Assembly: GCA_963804375.1 (NCBI GenBank) | Contig: CAWDQE010000014.1 | Span: 124,001 to 188,000, forward strand | Reading direction: 5' to 3' | From: JANXQG01 sp963804375 | GTDB taxonomy: Bacteria > Planctomycetota > Planctomycetia > Pirellulales > Thermoguttaceae | DNA: 64,000 nt | Shown: positions 54,221 through 63,246 of the stretch, piece by piece | How positions within the stretch are numbered: the first letter of the stretch is position 1 | Layout of the letters: each line of letters starts with the position of its first letter | Translations under genes and position numbers: made by a program | Notes under the pieces: generated by a model | Told to the model about the DNA's origin: nothing | The model's input: only the letters and a program-made list of their open reading frames with translations | Database searches by the model: none

Positions 54221-55493
54221 TCAGTACTCCGGAATGATCTCCCCGCAGATCAGGTCCTCGAACGTCTGCCGCCGGCGGACGAGATGGGCGCGGCCTTCGT
54301 GGATCAGCACTTCGGCGGCAAGCGGCCGCGAGTTGTAGTTGGAGCCCATCACAAACCCATAGGCCCCGGCACACTCGATCACCAGAAGCTGGCCCACTTC
54401 GGCCTCCGGCAACGTGCGCGGGCTAACGAAGCCGCCTTCCGACTGCGTGAAAATGTCACCCGACTCGCACAACGGACCGCCCACGATCACCTCGCGATCC
54501 GCGCGCGGTGCATCGCCGCGGGGCACGATCGACATGGGATGATAGGAGCCGTAGAGGATCGGCCGGGCCAGATTGTTGAAACCGGCGTCCAACAGATAGA
54601 ACCAGTGCTCGCCCTGCCGCTTGACCGCGCGGATCTCGGCCACCAAGTAGCCGCTCTCGGCCACCAGGTAACGGCCCGGCTCGATCTCCAAAGCGAGGCT
54701 GTGGCCAAAGCGGTCTTCCAACCGCTTGCGCGGCGTCCCACCGCGTAAAATAGGCCGCCAGATTGACATACTCGTCGCCCGGGCGATAGATCGTCGGCAG
54801 GCCGCCGCCGGCGCTGATCGACGTGACCGTGGGACCGACGGCCAGCGCCGCTTTCTCCATCGCCGCACAGACCTGCGCGAGATGCTCCAGGTCGGTGCCC
54901 GAGCCGATGTGCATGTGGACGCCGCTGACGACGATCTGATGACAGGCGGCCATTTCCAGGCACAGACCGATCTGCTCGTGCCAGATGCCGTGCTTCGACT
55001 GATCGCCGCCGGTGTTCGTCTTGCGGCTGTGACCGTGGCCGAAGCCCGGGTTGATGCGGAGCGTGACCTTTCGGCCGGGGGCGCGGCGGCCGAGGTGCTC
55101 GATCATGTCGGGCGAGCCGCAGTTTACATGGATGTTGCGCTCCACGCAGAGGTCAAGGGCCTCGGCGTCGAAGATGTCGGCCGTGTAGACGATCGGCGGC
55201 GGCGCGCCTTCGACCGCGTAGCCGGCCGCCAACGCACGGCGGATCTCGCCCGCGCTCACGGTATCGACCAAGGCCCCATGGCGGCGAAGCAGATCCAGCA
55301 CGGCCAGGTTCGAACATGCCTTCTGGGCATAGCGCACGTGGTCGAAGGCCGCCAGATCGGCAAGCCGTTGGAGGATCATGGCCGCATCGTACACGAACGT
55401 CGGCGTGCCGAACTGCCGGGCCAAATCCTGCACGGGGATCCCGGCGATGTGCGTTCGCGTGGCGGAAGAAACAGCGGGAGCAGGGGCGGACAT
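54221..55493 (-). CDS. lysA: Diaminopimelate decarboxylase (apparent frameshift near 54737)
   Basis: Last step of lysine synthesis: removes CO2 from meso-diaminopimelate, PLP-dependent. 'FDHVRYAQKACSNLAVLDLL' carries the PLP lysine (AxKA pattern), 'GVHMHIGSGTD' and 'SAGGGLPTIY' are fold-III motifs, and 'VGGPLCESGDIF' has the catalytic Cys of the partner subunit. Near 54737 the coding strand reads GCCGCGCAAG where GCCGCGCGCAAG is expected; restoring CG joins '..YFTRWDAA' to 'RKRLEDRFGHSLALEIEPGR'. About 424 residues, normal length. Confidence 0.92.
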
Positions 55494-55509
55494 AGGCGGG
55501 CGACTAACA

Positions 55510-55552
55510 AAGCCTCGCAGGACCGGCGCGGTTGCCGGTCCTGGCGAGGCTT
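55510..55552 (-). terminator. Probable terminator of the large secreted protein gene
   Basis: On the minus strand AAGCCTCGCCAGGACCGGC pairs with GCCGGTCCTGCGAGGCTT, about 18 base pairs with one bulge and a six-base loop, followed by TGTT. It lies between the stop at 55598 and the lysA start. The T run is weak, so a REP is also possible. Confidence 0.55.
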
Positions 55553-55597
55553 ATGGTTGTTTGGCGTGCCATGCGGCAGGCATCCAAAGCGGGCGAG

Positions 55598-57292
55598 CTA
55601 ATTCTCGTCCGAGCTGTCTGAACCCATGCCGGGTATCAAACTGAGGATCGCCTTGGTGATGCCCGATTCCACATTCAAGCGCATGGTCGCGCCGTTGGGG
55701 GCGGGCTGCACGGTCAGCGTGACGTGATCTTTGCCGTCGGACTTGGCGAGCAACTTGGCGGCCTTGTCAAAGTTCTTCCTGGCCTCGGCGTCGGGGGGGT
55801 TATTGGGCTGAATCACCTTGGCGAAGAACTTGGCGATGGGCGTGGCCGAAACCACCATGTCGACGGGATTGATCGTCTTGCCCGGCGAGGCCTTCGAGGC
55901 GTCGATCGCCTTCTTGATCATGGCGACGGGGTCCTTGCCGGCGCCGAAGTACACGCTCGAAGGGCTGATGCCAACGGTAATCTGGACCGACTCGCCGAAG
56001 ACTTGCTTCGCTTGCGGGTCCGGAATCGGAATCGTGGCAACATGGAAATTGACGCCTTCATACTTCTCCGCGTCGAGCTTGATGATGTCGTTCAGTTTGG
56101 GCTCGTCTTTTGCGATTTCGTTGACGAGTTTCTTGACCGCCGCTTCCAGCTTCGCCCCTTCGGCAATGCGCGCGCCGGCAACCATCACCGGCCCGTCGTC
56201 GAGAACGATAGACATGCCGCCGTCGCTCTTCTTCAACTCGATGGTTTTCTGGGCGACGTCCAGGATGTCGCCGAGCAACTGCTTGGCCAGCTCGCGCTTG
56301 TCGCCGAGCTGTTCGTTGGAATCCAAGAGTTTGTTCAGGTTGACTTTGTAGTTCTTGAGCATCGTCTTGGCATCCGCCACGTCTTCGTCGTCGGAACTTC
56401 CGGCCGAGAGCATGGTCATCGCGGCGCCGGGCAGGGCGAAGCCGGCGAAATCGGTCTTGGCGTCTTTCATGGCGTCGAACTGCTTGGCGAGGCTGCTGCC
56501 CGCAACGCCCCGCACGTCAACGTCCAGGAAGAGCGCCTTGCTCGACGGGTCGATCCCCACGCCGATGACGAGCGTGTCGAGCTCCTTGCTGAGTTTTTCC
56601 AGCTTGGCGAAAATCTGCTTGACGTTGGCGGCCATCAGTTGCCGTTCTTCCTCGGAGCCCTGCTGCTGCATGGACATCGTGATTTCCACGAGACCGCGGA
56701 GGCTGCGGATGGCGTTTTCGCGACTGGCCGCGGGCACGTTCTGCACGGAACCCTGCACGGAAAGGAGGTACTTCTTCGTCAGCTCGGCGAGTGCCGGCGC
56801 GGGGTCGGCCGCGGCGCTGTCCAGCATTTCCTCGTTGTCCGAGAAAACGGCCCACTTGCCCTTTTGCTTGGCATACACCGTCCGCCCGTCCATGGACCGC
56901 TCGTAAACCCCTTTTTCATTGGGACCAGCCTCGCCATTGGGCGCCGGGATCGAAGCCATCAGCTTCTTCAAATCGGTGACGGGAAGAAAGCCCTGTACGA
57001 CAGGCTGACTTTCCTCGTTCACGGAAACCAATACACCCCAGGGACGCGACTTGTCCAATCCGGCCAGTCCGTCGTGCATCTGCAACTCGAGATTGGCTTC
57101 GGCCTTTTCCGCCAATTTCGTATGACCGAGCTCGTCCAGGGCCTTGAGGCCCTTCATCAGTTCGCCGTAGCCCGCGAAGGCTATGGTCAAAGCAGGTTTG
57201 GGGTCGGCGGCCGCGGCCCGGTGGGCGGAAACCAGCGTCCCCATGGCCAGCAGCAACGCGATGGCCGTCATGTTCCGAAGCGGCTTGTTCAC
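55598..57292 (-). CDS. Large secreted protein of unknown function (planctomycete type)
   Basis: 564 residues. GTG start with AAGGAG upstream; signal peptide to about residue 29 ('..HRAAAADPKP'). The mature part alternates helices and strands without recognisable catalytic motif; phrases such as 'LVSVNEESQPVVQGFLPVTD' and 'MDGRTVYAKQKGKWAVFSDN' suggest a repeated domain seen in many planctomycete secreted proteins. Acidic C-terminus. Function unknown. Confidence 0.7.
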   Translation of the reverse strand: MNKPLRNMTAIALLLAMGTLVSAHRAAAADPKPALTIAFAGYGELMKGLKALDELGHTKLAEKAEANLELQMHDGLAGLDKSRPWGVLVSVNEESQPVVQGFLPVTDLKKLMASIPAPNGEAGPNEKGVYERSMDGRTVYAKQKGKWAVFSDNEEMLDSAAADPAPALAELTKKYLLSVQGSVQNVPAASRENAIRSLRGLVEITMSMQQQGSEEERQLMAANVKQIFAKLEKLSKELDTLVIGVGIDPSSKALFLDVDVRGVAGSSLAKQFDAMKDAKTDFAGFALPGAAMTMLSAGSSDDEDVADAKTMLKNYKVNLNKLLDSNEQLGDKRELAKQLLGDILDVAQKTIELKKSDGGMSIVLDDGPVMVAGARIAEGAKLEAAVKKLVNEIAKDEPKLNDIIKLDAEKYEGVNFHVATIPIPDPQAKQVFGESVQITVGISPSSVYFGAGKDPVAMIKKAIDASKASPGKTINPVDMVVSATPIAKFFAKVIQPNNPPDAEARKNFDKAAKLLAKSDGKDHVTLTVQPAPNGATMRLNVESGITKAILSLIPGMGSDSSDEN

Positions 57293-57673
57293 GATATCAT
57301 CTCCTTCTTCTGCAAGCGACTTGCGATAATGGTCCGTTCACGACACCGCGCCGCGACGAATCATAAGCCGTTAAGTGTACCCTTCCGTGCAAAATTAGGA
57401 TAGCCCCCGGGGTCGTAGGGTGGGACAAGATCACCGTGCGCAGCATGGTGCCCGAATCTTGTCCCACCCTGCGGCCTCGGCCCGCCCTGCGGCTCTCTGT
57501 GTATTCCACGCATCTTGCCTACATTACACCATCGCTTCGCTAATACCTTAACCTTTCCGTCGAAGCTGCCGTTCCCGGCTCGCCTGGAATTGTTATGGAA
57601 CTCGGGGCGGATCTTCTGGTAAAATAGGGCCTTTCCCGAAGGGTTACTTTCTTGAACATCGAGGTTTCTGACG
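57293..57673. other. Divergent intergenic region with REP
   Basis: Between two divergent genes. It holds a REP at 57415-57472 (arms GTAGGGTGGGACAAGAT / ATCTTGTCCCACCCT with GGGCACCATG-like tip, reverse). TAAAAT at 57621-57626 could be the -10 box of the downstream gene. Nothing else was recognised. Confidence 0.45.
57415..57472. repeat. REP element (GTAGGGTGGGAC type)
   Basis: Arms 57415-57431 and 57456-57471 pair; the loop contains CACCGTGCGCAGCATGGTGCCC, which is itself a partial palindrome and related to the motif GGGCACCATG seen elsewhere. Confidence 0.7.
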
Positions 57674-58624
57674 ATGAACGCACTGGCTTTTCAAATCCTG
57701 ACCGTTCTGGTGAGTGCCGCCGGTCCGGCCACACCCGAGAACACGCTCTTGACGCAACTGGTGGAGAAAGGCGTGGTGATGCCCGACGGTCAGTTCATAC
57801 GTTTGCCCCCTCCGAAGATGGCCGAAGGGCTCAATGCGGATGAGCAAGCGACAGTGTTGGCCGAGGCGGCTGCCTTGGGCAAGACAACCCCGGAGAAGTT
57901 CCTGGAAAACCTTCCCAGCGCACCGGTCACTTTGAGAGTGGGAAAGATTCCGGGCAAGATGGGCGATGGCGTTATCCGCACGGTCAACCTCTATTTTGTC
58001 GTGTATGGCGACTGGAATGTGCTCACCAGCGACGAGTTCGCCAAGGGGATTCTGAAGGAAGGGAAAACGCAGAACCAGAAGAAGGAGAGCATGGTTGTCA
58101 AGGCTGGCTACTTGAAGGTCCCCGACTTAGGGGTTCGCCGGCTGACAACCCGCTCGACACCCGACTTGAAGGAGTATTTTCTCTATACGACCTTCAACCT
58201 CTTCGACCGGGTCGAACTGAGCGAAACACGCTTCGGCATGGCGACGAGAACGCCCACGGGAGTCATCGCTGCCGCGAAGGTGGATCCACGCTTTGCCAAG
58301 GACAAGGAATACCCAAACCTGTGGCGCAGGATTACCAAGAACGCGCTGGGCAACACCGTACTGGGCCCGCTGCATCCCTATTCCGGAGCGGGCTTCTATG
58401 CCAAGGTGACCCGCTTGCTCAAGCCGGAGAACGCCATCTTCGTGGAATTCCATCAAACTTTCTATGAACCGCAGGAATGGTTCGGCCAGGATGTCAACCT
58501 CATGCCTTCTGAACTGCGGAAAATCATCCCCTTCGAGGTGAAAGAGTTCCGCGTCAAGCTCGCACGGGCGACCCTGGATAAAGCAGAAAGGAAGCCGGTC
58601 GAAGAGAAACGGGCGGAGAAGTAG
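57674..58624 (+). CDS. Hypothetical protein with signal-like N-terminus
   Basis: 316 residues. A short hydrophobic N-terminus ('ALAFQILTVLVSAAG') may be a signal peptide. The remainder is soluble, basic at the end ('KAERKPVEEKRAEK'). Phrases such as 'FFLYTTFNLFDRVELSETRF' (read 'YFLYTTFNLFDRVELSETRF') do not match a family I know. ATG at 57674, 16 bases after a weak GGGTTA/AACATCGAGG stretch. Confidence 0.6.
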   Translation: MNALAFQILTVLVSAAGPATPENTLLTQLVEKGVVMPDGQFIRLPPPKMAEGLNADEQATVLAEAAALGKTTPEKFLENLPSAPVTLRVGKIPGKMGDGVIRTVNLYFVVYGDWNVLTSDEFAKGILKEGKTQNQKKESMVVKAGYLKVPDLGVRRLTTRSTPDLKEYFLYTTFNLFDRVELSETRFGMATRTPTGVIAAAKVDPRFAKDKEYPNLWRRITKNALGNTVLGPLHPYSGAGFYAKVTRLLKPENAIFVEFHQTFYEPQEWFGQDVNLMPSELRKIIPFEVKEFRVKLARATLDKAERKPVEEKRAEK

Positions 58625-58627
58625 AGG

Positions 58628-58672
58628 GTAGGGTGGGACCAGATTCGGGGCACCCGGATCTGGTCCCACCCT
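58628..58672. repeat. Hairpin repeat between convergent genes
   Basis: TAGGGTGGGACCAGAT pairs with ATCTGGTCCCACCCT around TCGGGGCACCCGG, itself a small hairpin. It lies 3 bases after one stop and 6 before the next, and may serve as a bidirectional terminator, although no T run is present. Confidence 0.65.
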
Positions 58673-58678
58673 GCGATC

Positions 58679-59527
58679 TTACCCGTGGTCGGGAATCGCA
58701 AACGGCGGCAGGATGCTCTTGGGACGCGGCGGGCGCAAAAGCCCTAATCCCAGGGTGTTCGGTCCCGAGTCGCCGTCGGACCCGTTGCCGCCCGCCGCCG
58801 GTTTGGCGGAATGGCCGGGACTGCGGGTATCGCTCAGCAAATGGCCGTCTTCCATGCGGACGATGCGCTCGGCGCGCACGCCCAAGTCTTCCGAGTGCGT
58901 GATGAGCACGATCGTCATGCCGTGCTCGCGATGCAACTGGGCGAACAGGTCGAAGACCGTATCGGCCGACTTCGAGTCAAGATTGCCGGTCGGCTCGTCG
59001 GCCAGCAGCAGCAACGGGTCGTTGGCCAAGGCCCGAGCAATCGCCACGCGCTGCCGTTCGCCCACGGAAAGCTGTAGCGGCTGATGATTGACGCGGTGGC
59101 CGAGTTTCACCAACTCCAGCAGTTCGATCGCCTTCTTGGGCCGCTCGGCCATAGGCAGATTGCCCTCGAACATCGGCACCTGCACGTTCTCCATCGCCGA
59201 AAGCACCGGCAGGAGATAGAACGACTGGAAGACGAAGCCGATCTTCTGCGCCCGCAGGCCGTCGAGGTTGCGGACCTGCGAGACGGGCTGGCCGTCGATA
59301 AAGACCTCGCCGGAGGTCGGCCGGTCGAGCATGCCGAGCATGTTCAGCAGCGTCGATTTGCCGCTGCCGCTATGGCCCATGATCGAGACATACTCGCCAC
59401 GGTAGATTTCCAGGTTGACATCGACCAGGGCGCTGACCTGCCCGTCGATATAGACCTTCGAAACGTGCTCGGTCCGCAGGATCGGCGCTTCGGCCGAGGA
59501 CCGGGTGAAGTGGTGGCCGTTACTCAT
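58679..59527 (-). CDS. ABC transporter ATPase (MacB/LolD type)
   Basis: 282 residues. Walker A 'GHSGSGKST', Q-loop 'GFVFQSFYLLP', signature 'LSVGERQRVAIARALAN', Walker B 'LLLADEPTGNLDSKS' and H-loop 'ITHS'. The 'MSGGQ'-type signature is here 'LSVGE', still seen in this group. It starts inside the end of the permease gene (8-base overlap), so the two are translated together. Such pairs act in lipoprotein release, efflux or mechanotransmission; which one cannot be decided here. The C-terminal 55 residues are an unusual Gly/Pro extension. Confidence 0.88.
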   Translation of the reverse strand: MSNGHHFTRSSAEAPILRTEHVSKVYIDGQVSALVDVNLEIYRGEYVSIMGHSGSGKSTLLNMLGMLDRPTSGEVFIDGQPVSQVRNLDGLRAQKIGFVFQSFYLLPVLSAMENVQVPMFEGNLPMAERPKKAIELLELVKLGHRVNHQPLQLSVGERQRVAIARALANDPLLLLADEPTGNLDSKSADTVFDLFAQLHREHGMTIVLITHSEDLGVRAERIVRMEDGHLLSDTRSPGHSAKPAAGGNGSDGDSGPNTLGLGLLRPPRPKSILPPFAIPDHG

Positions 59528-60674
59528 GGCGCAAAGCCTCCGTGGGCAGCAGACGTGAACCCCGATAGGCTGGATAGGCGGCCCCGATCAGCCCTACGAT
59601 AATAGCAATGGCAAAGCCCTTGACGACGATATCGACGCTAATCGCCTGCTGCACAATGCCGCTGACCGTGGGGACGTAACCAAGAAACCTGATCGCCGCC
59701 AATCCACACAAGGTGCCGATGATCCCGCCGCCGACGCTCAAGAGGATCGATTCCGAGAGGATCATTCGCATCACGCGCGACGGGCGCCAACCGATGGCAC
59801 GCAGGATCCCGATTTCGCGGGTCCGCTCGAAGACCGCCATGAACATCGTGTTCAACACCAAAATGCCGCTGATGATGAGTGTGACGATCGAGACCAGCCA
59901 AGCAAACGCCGTGAGCAATTTGACCTGGCTGTTCTGCTTCACGAACTCGCCTGGCGGCTTGGCGCGGAGTTTGCCGGTCAGGCCGAAACGATCGGCAATT
60001 GGTCCCTCGATTTCGTCGCGAACGGCAGCAACGGCAGCCTCGCTCGTATCCGTGACGTTGACCGTGCATCCGGTCATCTTTCCCGTCTTGCCAAGAACGT
60101 GTTGCGCCTCGTCCAAGCGCATGACGACCATGGGGTTTTCCAGATCTTCGTCGCTTTCGAAAATGCCTCTAATCGTGAACTTGTCGTCGGCAATCGTGAT
60201 CGTCTGTCCGACCTTCAAGGACTTGGCGTTTGCCAACGTAATCCCGACAACAATTCCCTTGGGGCCCGGATCCAAGTCCGGTAGAACCGGGTCTTTCGTG
60301 CCCGGCTTCTTCAACTCGTTGAACATGTAGTTCCCCGCCGGCCAGCCCTGGATGCCAACTTGGTCGCCAAGGTCCTCGTTCTGCTGGAAATCGACGAGTC
60401 CGGCACAGGTCTTTGACACGCCTGGCAGTTTCTCGATTTCCTTGGCCACGGCCGCGTTTATCGTGCCGGAAAGAGGATTAAGGGAGCCCTTATCGGTGAC
60501 AATGAGCGAAACCCCGCGATCGACGTAGAGTTTCAGCATCGACTTGCTCAGGCCGTTGGCCAACCCCACCAGGACGACAACAAAAGTCACCGCCACGGCC
60601 ATGCCGGTCATGGTCAGCGTAGACCGAATCCGCCTTCGCAGGACGTTTCGAAAAATAAAGGTCGAAAATCGCAT
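59520..60674 (-). CDS. ABC transporter permease (FtsX/MacB type)
   Basis: 384 residues. One N-terminal helix ('RSTLTMTGMAVAVTFVVVLV'), a periplasmic domain of about 220 residues, then three helices at the C-terminal end ('FAWLVSIVTLIISGILVLN', '..LLSVGGGIIGTLCGLAAI', 'VVKGFAIAIIVGLIGAAYPA'). 'RTREIGILRAIGWRPSRVMR' is the FtsX-domain signature. It pairs with the ATPase gene that follows; no membrane-fusion protein gene is adjacent. Confidence 0.88.
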   Translation of the reverse strand: MRFSTFIFRNVLRRRIRSTLTMTGMAVAVTFVVVLVGLANGLSKSMLKLYVDRGVSLIVTDKGSLNPLSGTINAAVAKEIEKLPGVSKTCAGLVDFQQNEDLGDQVGIQGWPAGNYMFNELKKPGTKDPVLPDLDPGPKGIVVGITLANAKSLKVGQTITIADDKFTIRGIFESDEDLENPMVVMRLDEAQHVLGKTGKMTGCTVNVTDTSEAAVAAVRDEIEGPIADRFGLTGKLRAKPPGEFVKQNSQVKLLTAFAWLVSIVTLIISGILVLNTMFMAVFERTREIGILRAIGWRPSRVMRMILSESILLSVGGGIIGTLCGLAAIRFLGYVPTVSGIVQQAISVDIVVKGFAIAIIVGLIGAAYPAYRGSRLLPTEALRHE

Positions 60675-60683
60675 CGATGCTAC

Positions 60684-60771
60684 CCGTACGTCAGGCTTTC
60701 GAGCCTGACCCTGTCCTATTGATTTTCGCTGTCAGGCTCGGGCACCATGTACTCGTGCTCGGCCTGACGTA
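60684..60771. repeat. REP element interrupted by a dispersed motif
   Basis: The left part CGTACGTCAGGCTTTCGAGCCTGAC (60684-60709, first 20 bases shown by CGTACGTCAGGCTTTCGAGC) should be mirrored at the right, but the right part reads GTCAGGCTCG, then the motif at 60740-60762, then GGCCTGACGTAC. The motif has replaced the centre of the right arm. Confidence 0.7.
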
Positions 60772-60969
60772 CTGTGTCGCCAAAATGGGGGAAGACCCGA
60801 CCATGCCCCAAAAAGGGACTTCCCCGACCTCTAATCATATCGTGTTTCCGCAGGTGCTCCAAGTGCTGAACCCTCATCCAGGGATCAAAACACCGGAAAA
60901 AACGGCATCAATTGGCGAATCGGGCAAACTGGGGGGCTTGTCCGGAGAAAACGCGACTTGCCGAAGGTG

Positions 60970-61302
60970 TTAGACCGTTGGATCAAGTCTCTCGCCCACT
61001 GGCCGGAGCGCTATGCCCTCCGGCACCTGGGGAGTAGCAATATCCAGTTCGGTGGGGAGCTTGAAGTCGGTGGGGAGCTGGTATTCGGACGGCTTTTCTG
61101 CCGAGTTGCCGGAGGGTTTGCTTTTCGATGCATCGAATTTGGGGGCCTCAGGGGCGTTGCGGACCGAAGCCGGCGGCGCCATGCGGCCGTCGGCGGTGAT
61201 CCCGCGATCCTGGGACCCCAAAATGAGAAACTTGTAGCCAAGTCCGCCGAGCACGACCAGCGCGAGTATCGTCAGTGCCGAAATGGAAATCACTTTTTTC
61301 AT
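60970..61302 (-). CDS. Small membrane-anchored hypothetical protein
   Basis: 110 residues from the ATG at 61302 ('MKKVISISALTILALVVLGG'), a single N-terminal helix, then a polar Pro/Ser/Lys-rich part exposed outside the cytoplasm. An upstream ATG at 61320 is possible. No family recognised. Confidence 0.5.
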   Translation of the reverse strand: MKKVISISALTILALVVLGGLGYKFLILGSQDRGITADGRMAPPASVRNAPEAPKFDASKSKPSGNSAEKPSEYQLPTDFKLPTELDIATPQVPEGIALRPVGERLDPTV

Positions 61303-61685
61303 AATGTTTGATCCCGACATTGCCTGAATCGACTAAAAACAGACATAATGGGGTATTTGGGTAGCATGCCTGGCGGTCTGGCTGACGTTGATAGTTCTAT
61401 CCCGTTGGCCAGGTTAGCCAAGCTTGATATCGAAAACCTCTATTTTATCATCGGATTCTTGCAGGATTGCACCTATTATGAATTTACGAAAAATGCGCAG
61501 CCTCCGGTTGGAGCAAGCTGCTGAGAATCGGAATTGTGGGGGGAGAGAAAAAGCGGACCCCACGAGCAGAATCCTTCTGCGCGTGGGGTCCTCGTTGCGC
61601 AACGAACGTGCAGCGAGTCGCAAGGGGGACACTCGCGACCCGCACGATGAATCAAAGGTGCCTACTACATCACAACCAACTACGA
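61303..61685. other. Intergenic region with terminator
   Basis: No gene is supported. The main structure is the hairpin at 61547-61591, downstream of the minus-strand oxidoreductase gene. Confidence 0.5.
61547..61591 (-). terminator. Rho-independent terminator of the oxidoreductase gene
   Basis: On the minus strand GGACCCCACGCGCAGAA pairs with TTCTGCTCGTGGGGTCC around GGA, followed by GCTTTTTCTC. Strong stem and T run, 95 bases after the stop codon at 61686. Confidence 0.8.
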
Positions 61686-62865
61686 TTACTTGACCTGATC
61701 GAGCAGGACTGGATGACCTTCACTGGCGGCGATCAGGGCCGCTTCCAAGACGCGTTGCGTCTGGTATGCATCGTTGAAATCGGGGATCGGCAACGTCGGC
61801 TGCTCACCGGCCAGGACGCGGAGAATATCGTAGGCCTGGTTGACAAAGCCGTGTTCGTAGCCGATCAGGTGGGCGTCCGGCCACCAATTACCCACATAGG
61901 GGTGGTCGCCACCGTGGGTACACATGATCGTGCTCCAGCCCTGCACTTCGCGGGGCAAGGTGGCATCGTAGTATTGCAGCTCGTTCATGCGCTCGAAGTC
62001 GAACTTGATCGAGCCTTTCGTGCCATTCAGTTCCAACGTGTTGCGATTTTGATTGCCGGTGGCCTGCCGGGCGGCTTCGAAGCTGCCGACCGCGCCGCCG
62101 GAAAAGCGGGCGAGGAAGAGCACGGTATCGTCAACGGTCACGGGACCTTTGCCGCTCGCACCGGCACGCCCGGCCGCGATTCCGCCGGTCGAGACGCCGC
62201 TGGGCAGCGTCCGCTCCTTGATGAACGTCTCGGCGATGGCGCCGCAAACGCAGGTGATTTCCTGGCCCGAAACGAAGCGGGCCATGTCGATGATATGGGC
62301 ATTCAGGTCGCCGTGGGCCCCGGAACCAGCCAGATTTTTGTCAAAACGCCATAGCAGGGGCACGGATTCGCCCGCCCAATCCTGCAGATAAGTCGCCCGC
62401 ACGTGACGGATATCACTCAGGCGGCCTTCTTTTACCAGGCGATAGGCCAGGCCCACGGCCGGAACGCGGCGGTAGTTGAACCAAACGAAGGTCTTGACGT
62501 TGGCCTTGCGCGGCCTCGACCATTTCGCGGGCGTCGGACAGGGAGCCGGCAATCGGCTTCTCGCAGGAGCAGGGCTTGCCGGCCGCGATGGCCGCCTTGG
62601 CGGGCGGGGCGTGCATGTAGTTGGGCGTGACCACATCCACCAGGCCGATTTCCGGCGAGCGGACGAGTTGTTCCCAGTTGGTCGTCGACCGTTGCCAGCC
62701 CCAGTTCTCGGCAAAGGCCTGCGGATTCTCTTCCGGCTGGCCGAAGACGGTGTGCATCACCGCTTGCAAGGACGGCTTGAAGAAGCGGTTGACCTGGCCC
62801 CATGCATTGGAGTGCGTGCGGCCCATGAATCCTTGACCGATGAGAGCGACATTGAGCTTCGACAT
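61686..62865 (-). CDS. Gfo/Idh/MocA family oxidoreductase (apparent frameshift near 62508)
   Basis: NAD(P)-dependent sugar or inositol dehydrogenase type. N-terminal Rossmann motif 'LNVALIGQGFMGRTHSNAWG'; the 'EKP' motif of the family is present as 'CEKPIAGS'. Near 62508 the coding strand reads GCCGCGCAAGGCC where GCCGCGCGCAAGGCC is expected; restoring two bases joins 'AREMVEAA' to 'RKANVKTFVWFNYRRVPAVG'. The C-terminal part has 'GAHGDLNAHIIDMARFVSGQ', family-typical. About 393 residues; ATG at 62865 with GGGGAAAAG upstream. Substrate unknown. Confidence 0.9.
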
Positions 62866-63246
62866 TTGCTTTTCCCCGACGTGCGTCAAGTGCTATCTGG
62901 GGTTATATTCCGATTTGAAATTTTTTGCAAGGGGCCGGCGAAAAATTTTTTGAGTGCGGCGATTTGTCGCCGCTTTGCCGAACTTTGCGAGGCTTTTGGA
63001 TTGCAAAGCACGGCAGCTCTTTGCAATCTGCTCAACGGCCATTCCGCGGCCCCGAATTTGTTCCAGGAATTTGGCGCTTCGCCGCGAACAAGAACGTCTC
63101 GCAAAGCTCGACAGAGCGGTGATAAACCACCGCACTCGAAAAAATGCGCTCCAAAGGCCCGTCTGGCACTCGGCGGGAAAAACGGATACGATGCAGAAGT
63201 CGTCGGTTTTCCAAGGAATCTCGCAGGCAAAAGGAGTTCTTCTGAC
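62866..63246. other. Intergenic region filled by a MITE-like element
   Basis: No gene is supported. Most of the gap is the inverted-repeat element at 62947-63148. The ribosome-binding site of the next gene (AAAAGGAG at 63227-63234) closes the region. Confidence 0.55.
62947..63148. mobile_element. MITE-like element with imperfect terminal inverted repeats
   Basis: The left end TTTTTTGAGTGCGG (from 62947) extends as an inverted repeat of about 46 bases with the right end CCGCACTCGAAAAAA (to 63148), roughly 80 percent matched. Nested stems GCGGCGATTTGTCGCCGC occur in the left arm. Unique centre of about 100 bases; no transposase. Its ends resemble those of the element at 15377-15534. Confidence 0.65.
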
